Shown here: piece by piece, positions 34,294-44,162 of the stretch | Layout of the letters: each line of letters opens with the position of its first letter | Numbering within the stretch: the first letter of the stretch is position 1 | Assembly: GCF_000430785.1 (NCBI RefSeq) | Contig: NZ_AUMR01000013.1 | Coordinates: 47,307-111,306 of the forward strand | Source of the DNA: Ectobacillus panaciterrae DSM 19096 | GTDB taxonomy: Bacteria; Bacillota; Bacilli; Bacillales; Bacillaceae_G | Reading direction: 5' to 3' | Length of the DNA: 64,000 nucleotides | Notes under the pieces: generated by a model | Told to the model about the DNA's origin: nothing | Database searches by the model: none | Seen by the model: the letters and a program-made list of their open reading frames with translations, nothing else | Program-made: the position numbers and the translations under genes

Positions 34294-35691
34294 ATGAAAA
34301 ATATAAATTGGATGCAAGAAGTAGAAAAACGAAAAGAAGCTTTAATTGCAGATACGCAGCAATTTTTGCGCATTAAAAGCATGTTAAAAGAAGAAGAGAA
34401 AAGTGACGGCGCGCCGTTTGGCGAAGGGATTGCAAAGGCATTAGCGTTTATGCTGGAAAAGGGAGAGCAAGACGGCTTTACGTCTAAAAATCTTGAGGGC
34501 TATGCTGGACATCTGGAAATGGGAAAAGGCGAAGAACTTCTCGGTATTTTATGCCACGTGGACGTAGTGCCTGAAGGAGCCGGCTGGACAAGCGATCCGT
34601 ACAGTGCTGAAATCAGAAACGGCAATATTTATGCCCGCGGTGCCATTGATGATAAGGGGCCGACGATGGCTGCTTATTATGCGATGAAAATTGTAAAAGA
34701 GCTTGACCTTCCGCTTAACAAACGCGTTCGTATGATTTTAGGAACGGATGAAGAAAGCCAATGGCGCTGCGTAGACCATTATTTCGCGCATGAAGAAATG
34801 CCGACGATGGGCTTTGCGCCGGATGCCGACTTCCCGATCATCAATGCGGAGAAAGGGATTTGCAACCTGTATTTAACCCAAGAGGCAAAAGCAGCAGACG
34901 GAGAAACAATCCTCAAAGAGCTCACATCCGGAAGACGTTTGAATATGGTGCCGGATGTTGCGAAAGCCGTTGTCCAGTCAAAGGACGCGCAAGAAATTGC
35001 CAAACGGTTTGAGCGCTATGTGCAGGATCGCGAGGGAAAGGTTTCTGTTGAAGGAGAAATGGCCGTATTGGAGCTAAGAGGCATTTCAGCGCATGGCTCC
35101 ACACCGGAAAAAGGCGAGAATGCCGGACTCTGCTTGGCGGCATTTCTGAAACATGAAAAGCTGGACGCAGCAGGTGCCGCATTTGTAGAATTCACGATAC
35201 AATCCTTTGAGAATGATACTAGAGGAAAGAATTTAGGCATACAGTATAACGATGATATTACAGGAGATTTGACAGTCAATGTCGGTCTTTTATCCTATAC
35301 AGAAGCAGAAGGCGGAAAGCTGGGCCTGAATATCCGTTATCCGGTCACGACGAATTTACAAGAAACGCTGGCTGCTCTTGAGCAAAGCGCAGGTGCACAC
35401 GGCTTCTGCATGAAGGACATGTCAGATTCACGTCCGCACCATGTGGATAAGGATCATGTGTTGATTCGTACGCTGCAGCGTGTATACGAAGAGCAAACGG
35501 GTGAAGAGGCAACACTTCTTTCTATTGGAGGCGGCACGTATGCCCGCTCTCTGAAAGCCGGTGTGGCGTTCGGCCCTTTATTTCCTGGAAAAGAAGAACT
35601 TGCTCATCAAAAAGATGAGTATATTGAGATTGAAGATTTATTGAAAGCCACTGCCATTTACGCGCAAGCGATTTATGAGTTGGCAAAATAA
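34294..35691 (+). CDS. pepV: M20 dipeptidase PepV (YtjP)
   Basis: 465 residues, zinc dipeptidase that splits dipeptides such as beta-Ala-His or D-Ala-containing ones. Metal-site motifs: CHVDVVPEG (residues about 88-96), GAIDDKGP (about 114-121), GTDEESQWRC (about 150-159), and a late His in the lid region. AGCAGGTGAAA precedes ATG 34294. Length fits the PepV/YtjP family. Confidence 0.93.
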   Translation: MKNINWMQEVEKRKEALIADTQQFLRIKSMLKEEEKSDGAPFGEGIAKALAFMLEKGEQDGFTSKNLEGYAGHLEMGKGEELLGILCHVDVVPEGAGWTSDPYSAEIRNGNIYARGAIDDKGPTMAAYYAMKIVKELDLPLNKRVRMILGTDEESQWRCVDHYFAHEEMPTMGFAPDADFPIINAEKGICNLYLTQEAKAADGETILKELTSGRRLNMVPDVAKAVVQSKDAQEIAKRFERYVQDREGKVSVEGEMAVLELRGISAHGSTPEKGENAGLCLAAFLKHEKLDAAGAAFVEFTIQSFENDTRGKNLGIQYNDDITGDLTVNVGLLSYTEAEGGKLGLNIRYPVTTNLQETLAALEQSAGAHGFCMKDMSDSRPHHVDKDHVLIRTLQRVYEEQTGEEATLLSIGGGTYARSLKAGVAFGPLFPGKEELAHQKDEYIEIEDLLKATAIYAQAIYELAK

Positions 35692-35748
35692 ATATTTCAT
35701 CAGCAGGCATGTTTTCTTCTGCGATGAATGGAGTGAAGCAACATAAAG

Positions 35749-35789
35749 GAAACCGCTCTTCTTTGAGGAGCGGGCTTCTTTTTGCTTTT
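35749..35789 (+). terminator. terminator of pepV
   Basis: Stem around CCGCTC/GAGCGG with a T-rich tail about 60 bases after the stop. Confidence 0.65.
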
Positions 35790-35844
35790 TGGAGGGGGAG
35801 AGCTAGAGGGAAGCAGCGTTACAGCGAGAGGAAAGAACAGCAGA

Positions 35845-36232
35845 CGCAACGTTTCGCGCATTTTATTTTTCTGTTTTCTTTGGAATCGGGGCATTATTTC
35901 CGTTATTAGGGGTATATTTGAAAGAATATGTACATCTTTCTGGTGTTCAAATCGGAAATATTATGTCAATCGGATTATTTATTCCGGCTGCCCTTCAATA
36001 CGTACGAGAATTGTCTCCTGCTTCTATGCAGTCTACAGCAGTAGCATTATATGCAACAGCAGGCGGGGGCTTTGGAACATGGTTTTGTACGTTCTTGGGC
36101 GGTATTCTAATGGATCGCTTCGGCGTGCAGAACGTATATCTTTTCTTTTCAGCCCTCACGTTCGGGGGAGTTATTTTGTTCATGCTTCAGCCGCGAAAGC
36201 GTGGAGAATTATTTCAGGAGGAGAGCACATAA
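35845..36232 (+). pseudogene. MFS transporter with internal deletion
   Basis: One frame reads FFGIGALFPLLGVYLKEYVH and GVQIGNIMSIG, the N-terminal first helices of a YwbF-like MFS permease. It then continues without a break as the C-terminal part (VRELSPASMQSTAVALYATA, GGILMDRFGVQNVYLFFSAL). Roughly 270 residues of a normal ~400-residue transporter are missing, and no start codon or ribosome site remains upstream of the N-terminal part. Its TAA overlaps the start of thpR, so transcription from here may still feed that gene. Confidence 0.8.
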
Positions 36233-36765
36233 TGCAGACGAATTATTTTATTGCGGTTCCGCTGCCGGCTTTTGTAAAAGAAGCTTTAGCGGAATGGAGA
36301 GAGCATGCTGAGTCAGTACTGCCGTTCCAATCTTGGGTGCATCAAGATGATTATCATATTACGCTTGCGTTTTTGGGAAGCGCTGATGCAGTGCTTTCTT
36401 CTTTGCAAAAAGAGATGGAGCGGATGACTCATCCTGGTTTTTCGCTTTCATTAAAAGGGCTGCAAACATTCGGTGTACCGGAACGTCCCCGCATTTTATG
36501 GGCAGATGTAACGCACCCGTCTGAACTGTCGGCGCTGCAAAGCAATGTTCATGATATGTGCGAGGCACTAGGCTTCTCTTTAGAGAAGCGTCCTTATCGT
36601 CCTCATATTACGCTGGCTCGGCGCTGGCGCTCTGACCGCTCGTTCGATGAGCCGTCAGAGTTATGGAAACCTATTTCTTTTTCTGTTCAAAGCATCGTGC
36701 TATACAAAACGCATGTAGAACGGGTTCCAAAGTATGAGGAAATATATAAAGTGCCTCTGTTGTGA
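36232..36765 (+). CDS. thpR: RNA 2',3'-cyclic phosphodiesterase ThpR (YtlP)
   Basis: 177 residues from ATG 36232 (CAGGAGGAGAG ahead). 2H phosphoesterase with its two HxTx motifs HITLAFLG (about residue 42) and HITLARRW (about residue 125). Hydrolyses 2',3'-cyclic phosphate ends of RNA in vitro; formerly called 2'-5' RNA ligase. A longer in-frame reading into the MFS remnant exists but is not the gene. Confidence 0.92.
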   Translation: MQTNYFIAVPLPAFVKEALAEWREHAESVLPFQSWVHQDDYHITLAFLGSADAVLSSLQKEMERMTHPGFSLSLKGLQTFGVPERPRILWADVTHPSELSALQSNVHDMCEALGFSLEKRPYRPHITLARRWRSDRSFDEPSELWKPISFSVQSIVLYKTHVERVPKYEEIYKVPLL

Positions 36766-36856
36766 TGTATTAATGAAACCGTTTTCTGAAACAATGAATA
36801 TACTGCTATGAACAGCTCAAATAAGCGACTGCAGACTAGAGGATGGTGAACTAGCA

Positions 36857-39004
36857 ATGCTTAAGGTCGACCGCGTATTTGAAGCGTATTTAGACGGAAT
36901 GGACTGGATTACCATTTTGCTTCCTAAAGCATATGGCAGCTCTCGCCGTTTTCGTTTGAAGCATCGCGAAGAAGAATGGGAGCTTGAAGTCATAAATACG
37001 GTACAGCTCCCGCAGTTTACAAAATACGAATGCCGCATAAAAGGGTATCTGGAACTTGGACATACGTATATGGTCATTGATGAGCAGAACCGTGAGACTG
37101 ATTTACAAATTGGTGCTGTTATTCGCACGAAGGAATTTGATGAAGCTTATTATTACGATGGTGATGATTTAGGTGCAGCGTACAAGCCGGAATCCAGCAC
37201 GTGTAAAGTGTGGGCGCCGACCGCTTCCTTAGCAAAAGTGCGTATTTACGAGAAAAATGGCCGATATACAGATTTTCAGATGAATAGAGAGCGAAACGGC
37301 GTTTGGTGTACAGAAATTCCGGGGAACCGTGAAGGTGCATCGTATACGTTTCTTGTTTGCATTAATCTCGTTTGGCGGGAAGCGGCTGACCCGTACGCCA
37401 AAGCTATCTCTGCAAATGGAAAGTACAGCGTCATTGTTAATATGGAGAAAACGAGAGAGCGGGAACAATATACACTTCCGCCTTTTGAAAATTTTACAGA
37501 TGCCATTATTTATGAGGCGCATATTCGTGACATGACGATTCATCCAGAAAGTGGAGCGGTATATAAGGGGAAATATTTAGGACTTACAGAGACTCGGACA
37601 AAGGGGCCGATTGGAACAGCTACAGGTTTGTCATATTTGCAGGAGCTTGGTATTACCCATTTAGAGCTGCTTCCATTCAATGATTTTGCGGGAGTGGATG
37701 AACTTGCTCCGCAAGATAGCTATAATTGGGGATACAATCCGCTCCATTACAATGTCCCGGAAGGCAGCTATGCAACAGATCCGGATAATCCCTACAGCAG
37801 AATTTTAGAATTGAAACGGATGATTCGCGCTCTTCATGAGTGCGGCATTCGTGTCATTATGGATGTTGTATATAACCATGTCTATATACGTGAAACATCG
37901 TCCTTTGAAAAACTTGTTCCCGGTTATTATTTTCGGCACGACGCAAATGGAATGCCGTCAAACGGTACGGGCGTCGGCAATGATGTGGCATCCGAGCGGA
38001 AAATGGTTCGGAAGTTTATTTTAGATTCCGTTCTTTATTGGCTGAATGAGTATAGCGTTGACGGATTCCGTTTTGATTTAATGGGGATATTAGATTATGA
38101 AACGATGAATACGATTCGCCGTGCAATTGACAGTGTAAAATCAAACGTGCTCATTCTCGGAGAGGGATGGGACTTGAATACGCCGCTGCCGCGCGATAAA
38201 AAAGCTGCGCTTTGCAATGCTGGAAAAATGCCTCGCATTGCCCAGTTCAATGATGCATTTCGCGATCGGATAAAGGGAAGCACCTTCAGCAGCCACGATC
38301 GCGGCTACGCATTTGGAAACAATACAGATTTAGAGTTTGTAAAGCGTCTCATAGCAGGAAGCATCTCTTTTCAATTACATGAAAACAGTGTATTTTTAGA
38401 GCCGAATCAAAGCATAAATTATGTAGAATCTCACGACAATTCCACAATGTGGGATAAATTATGGGCAAGCAATAAAGAGGATGCGGAAGAAGTTCGCAAG
38501 AAGCGTCATCGGCTGGCGACCGTTATGACATTGCTGTCTCAAGGCATTCCGTTTTTGCATGCCGGTCAAGAGTTTTTTCGTACAAAGCAGGGCGTGGAGA
38601 ACAGCTATAATTCCCCGGATAATATTAATCAAATAGATTGGGCAAGAAAAGCGGCTAACGAGGAGCATGTTGCATATATAAAAGGAATCATATCCATTCG
38701 CAAAGCGCACGGCGCGTTTCGTCTGCCGTCTGCCAGCTTAATTCGAAAGCATGTAAAGTTTCTTCCGATGCCCGGCTCTGTCATTGCCTGTCATCTTCAT
38801 CATGTGGAAGCATTTGGTCCTTGGAAGGACGTACTTGTTTTATTTAACAATAGCAATCAGCAGGAATACGTTCCGCTTCCAGATAAGGGGGAATGGAATA
38901 TTCTGGCTAACCATCAAAGTGCTTCGCTGCATCCTGTTTCTTCTATTTTTATAGAAGTGCTGCCAGTTGCTCCAATTAGTGCGCATGTCTTGGTGAAAAC
39001 GTGA
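36857..39004 (+). CDS. amyX: type I pullulanase AmyX
   Basis: 715 residues, GH13_14 debranching enzyme hydrolysing alpha-1,6 links in pullulan or glycogen-type glucans; no signal peptide, hence intracellular as AmyX. An N-terminal beta-sandwich (CBM48-like) precedes the barrel. The type I signature YNWGYNP is at about residue 289, the nucleophile Asp in GFRFDLMG near 405, acid/base Glu in LGEGWD near 435 and the transition-state Asp in SHDN near 525. B. subtilis AmyX is 718 residues. Confidence 0.95.
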   Translation: MLKVDRVFEAYLDGMDWITILLPKAYGSSRRFRLKHREEEWELEVINTVQLPQFTKYECRIKGYLELGHTYMVIDEQNRETDLQIGAVIRTKEFDEAYYYDGDDLGAAYKPESSTCKVWAPTASLAKVRIYEKNGRYTDFQMNRERNGVWCTEIPGNREGASYTFLVCINLVWREAADPYAKAISANGKYSVIVNMEKTREREQYTLPPFENFTDAIIYEAHIRDMTIHPESGAVYKGKYLGLTETRTKGPIGTATGLSYLQELGITHLELLPFNDFAGVDELAPQDSYNWGYNPLHYNVPEGSYATDPDNPYSRILELKRMIRALHECGIRVIMDVVYNHVYIRETSSFEKLVPGYYFRHDANGMPSNGTGVGNDVASERKMVRKFILDSVLYWLNEYSVDGFRFDLMGILDYETMNTIRRAIDSVKSNVLILGEGWDLNTPLPRDKKAALCNAGKMPRIAQFNDAFRDRIKGSTFSSHDRGYAFGNNTDLEFVKRLIAGSISFQLHENSVFLEPNQSINYVESHDNSTMWDKLWASNKEDAEEVRKKRHRLATVMTLLSQGIPFLHAGQEFFRTKQGVENSYNSPDNINQIDWARKAANEEHVAYIKGIISIRKAHGAFRLPSASLIRKHVKFLPMPGSVIACHLHHVEAFGPWKDVLVLFNNSNQQEYVPLPDKGEWNILANHQSASLHPVSSIFIEVLPVAPISAHVLVKT

Positions 39005-39226
39005 CGATTCCCTACTTGACTATCAGAATCGAATAAAGGTAGAATTGACAAAGGCAGCTATTTTGGTACTATCACCACAATAGCTCTCTTTTTTGTAATG
39101 GAAACAAACGTGGTATTATATCTATATAAAATCATGACAGGTGTATGGAAAGATGAACAGTAATGGCTTTGTGCCGAATAAGGAACTTAGCTTCTCGATA
39201 AAACAACAAAAGGAACTGTTAACAGA

Positions 39227-40009
39227 ATGGAATGGTTGGAACATTTAATAGGAGAAGAGTGGAATATAATTCCGGCCGGCGGAGCGACAGGCGAAGCGTA
39301 TTTTGCTGAGCAAGGAGAGCGCAGGCTATTTTTAAAGCGGAATTCATCTCCCTTTTTAGCGGTTTTGTCTGCTGAGGGGATTGTCCCAAAGCTGCTGTGG
39401 ACGAAACGGGTCGCCAGCGGCGATGTCATTTCTGCGCAAGCATGGCTTAATGGGCGCAAGCTGGAGCCTGAGGATATGAAGTCGGAGCGAGTGGCTTTGC
39501 TTCTAAAGAAAATTCATACTTCGGATGCACTATTGCAAATGATTCAAAAGCTTGGAAAAAAACCGCTCAGCGCAAAAGAGCTTTTGGAGCAAATTGTCAT
39601 GATGCTGGATCAAGCTGTGATACAGAAAGAGCCTGTACAAAGGGCGCTTCGTTATTTGGAGGAATCGTTGGATAGCGTAGCATACGATCGTCCGGCGGTT
39701 TGCCATTGCGATGTCAATCATCATAACTGGCTGTTGTCAGAGGACAATCAATTGTACTTAATTGATTGGGACGGAGCAGTCATTGCAGATCCTGCACTCG
39801 ATATCGGCATGCTTCTCCACTGGTACATTCCAAGAGAGGAATGGGAAGAGTGGCTGCACAGCTACGGCATGGAACTTACAAATTCCTTGCTCCGTCGCAT
39901 GAAATGGTATGTTATTGCGCAATCCATCGTATCGCTTCAATGGTATACGACGAAACAAAAGAAGTTTGAGATGGATTACTGGCTTAATTATTTAGAGAGC
40001 TTGCTATAA
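39227..40009 (+). CDS. ytmP: phosphotransferase-family protein YtmP
   Basis: 260 residues of the aminoglycoside phosphotransferase/choline kinase fold. Catalytic loop VCHCDVNHHNWLL (about residues 158-170) and metal-binding YLIDWDGA (about 178-185) are intact; the glycine loop near GATGEAYF is recognisable. By synteny it is B. subtilis YtmP, substrate unknown. Weak AAAGGA site before ATG 39227. Convergent with ytzH, with only two bases between their stops. Confidence 0.9.
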   Translation: MEWLEHLIGEEWNIIPAGGATGEAYFAEQGERRLFLKRNSSPFLAVLSAEGIVPKLLWTKRVASGDVISAQAWLNGRKLEPEDMKSERVALLLKKIHTSDALLQMIQKLGKKPLSAKELLEQIVMMLDQAVIQKEPVQRALRYLEESLDSVAYDRPAVCHCDVNHHNWLLSEDNQLYLIDWDGAVIADPALDIGMLLHWYIPREEWEEWLHSYGMELTNSLLRRMKWYVIAQSIVSLQWYTTKQKKFEMDYWLNYLESLL

Positions 40010-40011
40010 TC

Positions 40012-40290
40012 TTACGAAAAACTGTCCATTCCTGAAATCCAATTTGAAATTTGTTCTTGATGATCGGAAATATGCTGATTCAAGTCTGGAGAATACTTGC
40101 CGGATTGACTGTAGTAATATACATCATTCAGCATTGTTTTTATTTGGGTATCTACGCTGTCATTTCCCATTAAAGACTTAATCAGGCGCTCCATTTGTTC
40201 GCATTCTGAAACGGTTCCGCAGCAATCGCTTTGATGGTTTATTAAGATATCCTTTAAAATACTCACTTGATGTTCGTGACTGAGAGGCAT
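40012..40290 (-). CDS. ytzH: YtzH-like protein
   Basis: 92 residues from ATG 40290, the same length as B. subtilis YtzH; the upstream in-frame ATG has no ribosome site. All-helical, with a conserved-looking [19 protein letters not shown] segment. Function unknown. Genomically fixed between ytmP and trmB. Confidence 0.82.
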   Translation of the reverse strand: MPLSHEHQVSILKDILINHQSDCCGTVSECEQMERLIKSLMGNDSVDTQIKTMLNDVYYYSQSGKYSPDLNQHISDHQEQISNWISGMDSFS

Positions 40291-40416
40291 CTGTATCCAC
40301 ATCCTTTTTACTATATTCACTCTGTAGTTTCCGTGAGTTTTGTACATTTTATTCTTGAACCGAGTGCTGCACGAGGTACTTGGTTTTTTGTTGCCATAGA
40401 AAGGGAGGACTTACGA

Positions 40417-41070
40417 ATGCGCCTAAGACATAAACCATATGCAATTGAAAAAATCGATAATCATCCTCATTATGTAGTCTCAAATCCGGAAGAGCATCGC
40501 GGCAAATGGCAAATGCTTTTTGGAAACGATCATCCGATTCATATTGAGGTAGGAACAGGTCGCGGCCGCTTCATTTATGAAATGGCTAAAGCAAACCCGG
40601 ATGTAAACTACATTGGAATTGAAAAATTTTCAAGTGTTATCGTCGATGCGCTTGAGAAGCTTATTGAAGAAGAGGTTCCGAATTTGAAGCTGATTAACAA
40701 AGATGCGAAAGATTTAACTGTATTTTTCGCAGATGCTGAAATTGACCGCGTGTACTTGAATTTCTCTGATCCGTGGCCAAAAGCTCGCCATGAAAAACGC
40801 CGTTTAACATATAAGTCATTTTTGCAAAACTATGAGCAAGTGCTTATAAAAGGTGGAGAGGTTCATTTTAAAACAGATAACCAAGGGTTGTTTGAGTATT
40901 CTTTACTCAGCTTTTCTGCATATGGCACGCTTTTAAAATATATCAGCTTAGATCTTCATAACAGCGAGTTTGAAGGAAATATCATGACAGAATACGAAGA
41001 GAAATTTTCACAAAAGGGAAATCGTATCTACCGTGTAGAAGCGAAGTTCCAAAACGAGCCTGCACAATAA
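40417..41070 (+). CDS. trmB: tRNA (guanine-N7-)-methyltransferase
   Basis: 217 residues from ATG 40417 (AAGGGAGG ahead). Methylates G46 of tRNA with SAM. Motif [15 protein letters not shown] (about residues 45-58), acidic GIEKFSSV, and the guanine-binding motif [17 protein letters not shown] (about 116-132). B. subtilis TrmB is 213 residues. Confidence 0.96.
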   Translation: MRLRHKPYAIEKIDNHPHYVVSNPEEHRGKWQMLFGNDHPIHIEVGTGRGRFIYEMAKANPDVNYIGIEKFSSVIVDALEKLIEEEVPNLKLINKDAKDLTVFFADAEIDRVYLNFSDPWPKARHEKRRLTYKSFLQNYEQVLIKGGEVHFKTDNQGLFEYSLLSFSAYGTLLKYISLDLHNSEFEGNIMTEYEEKFSQKGNRIYRVEAKFQNEPAQ

Positions 41071-41088
41071 TTGCGCAGGCTTTTTTTA
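41057..41088 (+). terminator. terminator of trmB
   Basis: Stem AGCCTGC/GCAGGCT overlapping the stop codon and followed by seven Ts. Confidence 0.9.
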
Positions 41089-41089
41089 T

Positions 41090-41158
41090 CATAAATCAGG
41101 CGAGAATCCCCTGGCTTCAAGCGTGTGAATGGTGTAACGGTAAATGGGGGAGGTTCAT
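41090..41158 (+). repeat. IS200/IS605-end-like repeat, copy 2
   Basis: CATAAATCAGGCGAGAATCC start, GGGGGAGGTTCAT end; TTCAAGCGTGTGAA hairpin inside. It directly follows the trmB terminator. Confidence 0.8.
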
Positions 41159-41291
41159 ATGTGATAAAATAAAGGTGAAACTTCATCAGCGGAGCGGTTT
41201 TCTCCGATGATGTTTAGTTGAATCAATCGGGCAAGCGCTAGGGGTTACGGTTAGAGGGATAAGAAGGTCATTAAAAAGGGGAGTGGAGAAT

Positions 41292-42149
41292 ATGGATACG
41301 TTACATATTGGGGAAATTACTGCAACATGGCTTCGGGGCGGCAACACGCATTTAGATGGCGGTGCGATGTTTGGCGTTGTGCCAAAGGCGCTTTGGTCGC
41401 GAAAATATGAGCATAACGATACGAATCAAATTCATCTGCGTACAGACCCGATTTTACTGCAAACAAAAAGCGGCAATATGCTTATTGATTCCGGTATCGG
41501 CAACGGCAAAATGAACGAAAAAATGAAGCGGAATCAAGGGGTAACAGAAGAATCCTCTATAGAAGCGTCTCTTGCGGAATTAGGCCTTACGCCAGCTGAT
41601 ATTCATTTTGTTTTAATGACGCATCTTCATTTCGATCATGCAAGCGGGCTTACGAAATGGACGGGAGATACATTAGTTCCAACATTTCCGAATGCAAAAA
41701 TTTATGTTTCTAAAACAGAATGGGAAGAAATGCGTCAGCCGAATATTCGTTCCCGCAATACGTATTGGAAAGAAAATTGGGAACCGATTCAGCACCAGGT
41801 TCACACGTTTGCCAAAGAGCTATACGTAACGGAGCAAGTGCGAATGGTTCATACAGGGGGACATAGTGACGGCCATGCTATTATTATTGTGAAGGACAGA
41901 GAAGATACGCTGCTTCATATGGGCGATATCATGCCCACACATGCTCACCAAAACCCGTTATGGGTTATGGCATATGATGATTATCCGATGACATCCATTT
42001 ATCAAAAGCAAGAATGGGTTGACTGGGGCATTAAGGAAAATGCATGGTTTACATTTTATCATGATTCTTATTATCGCGCCGTGAAATGGGACGAGACAGG
42101 AAATATGATAGAAAAGATAGAGCGGGAAAAAAACAAAAAGCTCCTGTGA
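41292..42149 (+). CDS. ytnP: metallo-beta-lactamase-fold hydrolase YtnP
   Basis: 285 residues from ATG 41292 (GGGGAGTGGAG ahead). MBL fold with the di-metal motif HLHFDH (about residue 111), later His in GGHSDGHA, Asp in MGDIMPT and a C-terminal His. B. subtilis YtnP is described as a quorum-quenching lactonase interfering with Streptomyces signalling. Confidence 0.9.
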   Translation: MDTLHIGEITATWLRGGNTHLDGGAMFGVVPKALWSRKYEHNDTNQIHLRTDPILLQTKSGNMLIDSGIGNGKMNEKMKRNQGVTEESSIEASLAELGLTPADIHFVLMTHLHFDHASGLTKWTGDTLVPTFPNAKIYVSKTEWEEMRQPNIRSRNTYWKENWEPIQHQVHTFAKELYVTEQVRMVHTGGHSDGHAIIIVKDREDTLLHMGDIMPTHAHQNPLWVMAYDDYPMTSIYQKQEWVDWGIKENAWFTFYHDSYYRAVKWDETGNMIEKIEREKNKKLL

Positions 42150-42165
42150 AAAGGAGCTTTTTATT
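42135..42165 (+). terminator. terminator of ytnP
   Basis: Stem AAAAAGCTCC/GGAGCTTTTT, eight-base loop, overlapping the stop codon. Confidence 0.9.
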
Positions 42166-42325
42166 AAATGAAATTATAAAATTTTCCGACAATGCTTCCC
42201 ATTACTTTCCGTCTTTTGAATATCATGGTCTCTATGGCATAAAAAAGAACAAAACTGCTTGCTTAGTCAAAAAATACAGGAGAGGGCCGTCAAGGCTTTG
42301 ACCGTTACCATACTCAGCAGGCGCG

Positions 42326-42362
42326 CTATGCCCGTCTGAAAAAGAATTCAGCACGGGCATAG
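42326..42362 (-). terminator. terminator of the PepSY gene
   Basis: Stem CTATGCCCGT/ACGGGCATAG with extra TGAA/TTCA pairing; it lies 14 bases beyond the minus-strand stop. The U-run is weak. Confidence 0.7.
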
Positions 42363-42375
42363 TGCTAAGTTTTTC

Positions 42376-42687
42376 TTAAGACTGGGTAACCTCTAAAATA
42401 GTGCCTGTTTTCGCATCTGCTAAAAATTCAAAGCGTTCTTGTACGCCGTCTGCAAGTGCAGTCACGCCTCCGCGATATACTTCATACGTTAGGTCGAATT
42501 TTTCCAGTACTTCTGGTACCATGTGAATCCAGGATCCTGTAATTTCACCCTTGTCTTCAAACAATTCTTTTGCCATTTTCAATGCTTTTTCAGCAGGAAC
42601 ATGACTGCCCTGCTGCAGTTTATTGGCGACTGCATATCCCGCAGCAAAGCCTAAGCCTGCACCAAGCAGTAAACTTTTCCAATTCAT
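42376..42687 (-). CDS. PepSY-domain small protein (YtzB-like)
   Basis: 103 residues. An N-terminal hydrophobic helix with glycines (LLLGAGLGFAAGYAVANKL) anchors or exports a PepSY-like domain of about 75 residues ending in FEFLADAKTGTILEV. PepSY domains often inhibit peptidases; the divergent neighbour is an M42 peptidase. Size and position suggest B. subtilis YtzB, not certain. Confidence 0.75.
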   Translation of the reverse strand: MNWKSLLLGAGLGFAAGYAVANKLQQGSHVPAEKALKMAKELFEDKGEITGSWIHMVPEVLEKFDLTYEVYRGGVTALADGVQERFEFLADAKTGTILEVTQS

Positions 42688-42845
42688 GATTCTTCCACCT
42701 CAATTGCGCAAAATTCCCTAACAACTCAAGTATAATCGAATTTAGGCGAAAAAAGAAGAAACTAGCAACATTTGCAAAATTTCGATACAATAAAAATATT
42801 ATACATACTTTGGAAATTAATTTAAAAACAAAGGAGCGCTTTATC

Positions 42846-43919
42846 ATGAATCAAGAAACAAAAGAGCTGTTTCGTACTTTAACGGAATTGCCTGGTGCAT
42901 CAGGATTCGAGCATGAAGTACGCCGTTTTATGAAGCAAGAGATTTCTAAGTATAGCGATGAAATCATTCAAGATCGTCTTGGCAGCATTTTTGGCGTGAA
43001 AAAAGGAGACGAAAACGGCCCTCGAGTTATGGTCGCAGGCCATATGGATGAAGTAGGCTTCATGGTTACGCAGATTACCAAAAACGGAATGCTGCGTTTT
43101 CAGCCGTTAGGAGGCTGGTGGAATCAAGTATTGCTTGCGCAGCGTGTACAAGTTATTACAGAAAAGGGGCCGATTATCGGTGTAATTGGCTCTATTCCGC
43201 CTCATAATTTAAGCGATGAGCAGCGCGCAAGACCGATGGATATGAAGAATATGCTGATTGACATCGGCGCTGACACCCGTGACCATGCGCTTGAGCTTGG
43301 CGTAAAGCCAGGGCATCAAATTGTGCCGATTTGTCCGTTCACACCAATGGCAAATGAAAAGAAAATCATGGCAAAAGCATGGGACAATCGCTATGGGTGC
43401 GGTCTGGCTGTAGAACTTCTCAAAGAATTGAAGGATGAAACTGTGCCGAATATCCTGTACTCTGGCGCCACTGTGCAAGAGGAAGTCGGGCTTCGCGGGG
43501 CCCAAACGGCAGCAAATATGATTAATCCCGATATTTTTTACGCGCTTGATGCAAGTCCGGCAAACGATGCCGGCGGTGATAAAAACGAGTTCGGCCAGCT
43601 TGGCAAAGGGACATTGCTTCGCATTTTAGACCGCTCTATGGTCACGCACAGAGGAATGCGCGAATTTATTTTAGACATGGCAGAAACGCATAAGATTCCA
43701 TATCAATACTTTGTATCACAAGGCGGAACAGATGCTGGTCGTGTTCATACAAGCAATTCCGGCGTACCATCTGCTGTTATCGGCATTTGCGCCCGCTATA
43801 TTCATACGCATGCTTCTATCATGCATGTGGACGATTATGCAGCGGCAAAGGAATTATTGATCAAGCTTGTAAAAGCAACAGACCATACAACGCTTAAAAC
43901 CATTAAAAACAACGCGTAA
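42846..43919 (+). CDS. ytoP: M42-family metallo-aminopeptidase YtoP
   Basis: 357 residues from ATG 42846 (AAAGGAGCG ahead), same length as B. subtilis YtoP. Co-catalytic metal-site motifs: [10 protein letters not shown] (about residues 66-75), WDNRYGCGL (about 179-187), QEEVGLRGA (about 213-221). A broad-specificity cytoplasmic aminopeptidase or glucanase-type M42 member. Confidence 0.93.
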   Translation: MNQETKELFRTLTELPGASGFEHEVRRFMKQEISKYSDEIIQDRLGSIFGVKKGDENGPRVMVAGHMDEVGFMVTQITKNGMLRFQPLGGWWNQVLLAQRVQVITEKGPIIGVIGSIPPHNLSDEQRARPMDMKNMLIDIGADTRDHALELGVKPGHQIVPICPFTPMANEKKIMAKAWDNRYGCGLAVELLKELKDETVPNILYSGATVQEEVGLRGAQTAANMINPDIFYALDASPANDAGGDKNEFGQLGKGTLLRILDRSMVTHRGMREFILDMAETHKIPYQYFVSQGGTDAGRVHTSNSGVPSAVIGICARYIHTHASIMHVDDYAAAKELLIKLVKATDHTTLKTIKNNA

Positions 43920-43923
43920 CAAA

Positions 43924-44088
43924 AGAAAAGCGGAGCCGGCTCGTTCAGGCGCAGAACCAGAGGTTCTCGCCCCTCAAAAGCGCTTTTTGCTTTTGTGAGG
44001 GCGAGGTTCTCTGGTGGCAGCGCCTAGCCGGAGGAGCTAGACATCAAAGAAAAGCGGAGCCGGCTCGTTCAGGCGCAGGAGCTGGACA
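43924..44088 (+). repeat. REP-like repeat, tandem full and partial copy
   Basis: A full unit runs from AGAAAAGCGGAGCCGGCTCG (43924) to CGGAGGAGCTAGACA (44043). A truncated second unit, 44047-44088, repeats the first 30 bases and the GGAGCTGGACA end. The centre forms a long imperfect hairpin around GAGGTTCTCGCCCCTCAAAA and its complement. Confidence 0.85.
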
Positions 44089-44118
44089 TGCCTTCAGTTT
44101 TTATATTTAATACGGTAA

Positions 44119-44147
44119 AGAAAAGGCCTTTTGGGCCTTTTCTTTTT
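44119..44147 (+). terminator. terminator-like hairpin before DUF84 gene
   Basis: AAAAGGCC TTTT GGCCTTTT followed by T-rich sequence; it ends about ten bases before the next ribosome site and may terminate ytoP readthrough. Confidence 0.7.
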
Positions 44148-44162
44148 GAAGGGAGCATGCTG

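Noticed and set aside
35782..36765. A 327-codon frame joining the MFS remnant region and thpR
   Set aside because: Its upstream half is in a different frame from the MFS residues and has no family resemblance; thpR has its own AGGAGG site and ATG at 36232.
39154..39249. A 31-codon leader ORF overlapping the ytmP start
   Set aside because: Only a weak ribosome site, no family resemblance, and it overlaps ytmP out of frame.
40267..40416. 50-residue N-terminal extension of TrmB
   Set aside because: It overlaps the ytzH start antisense, lacks a ribosome site, and the 217-residue form matches the family length.
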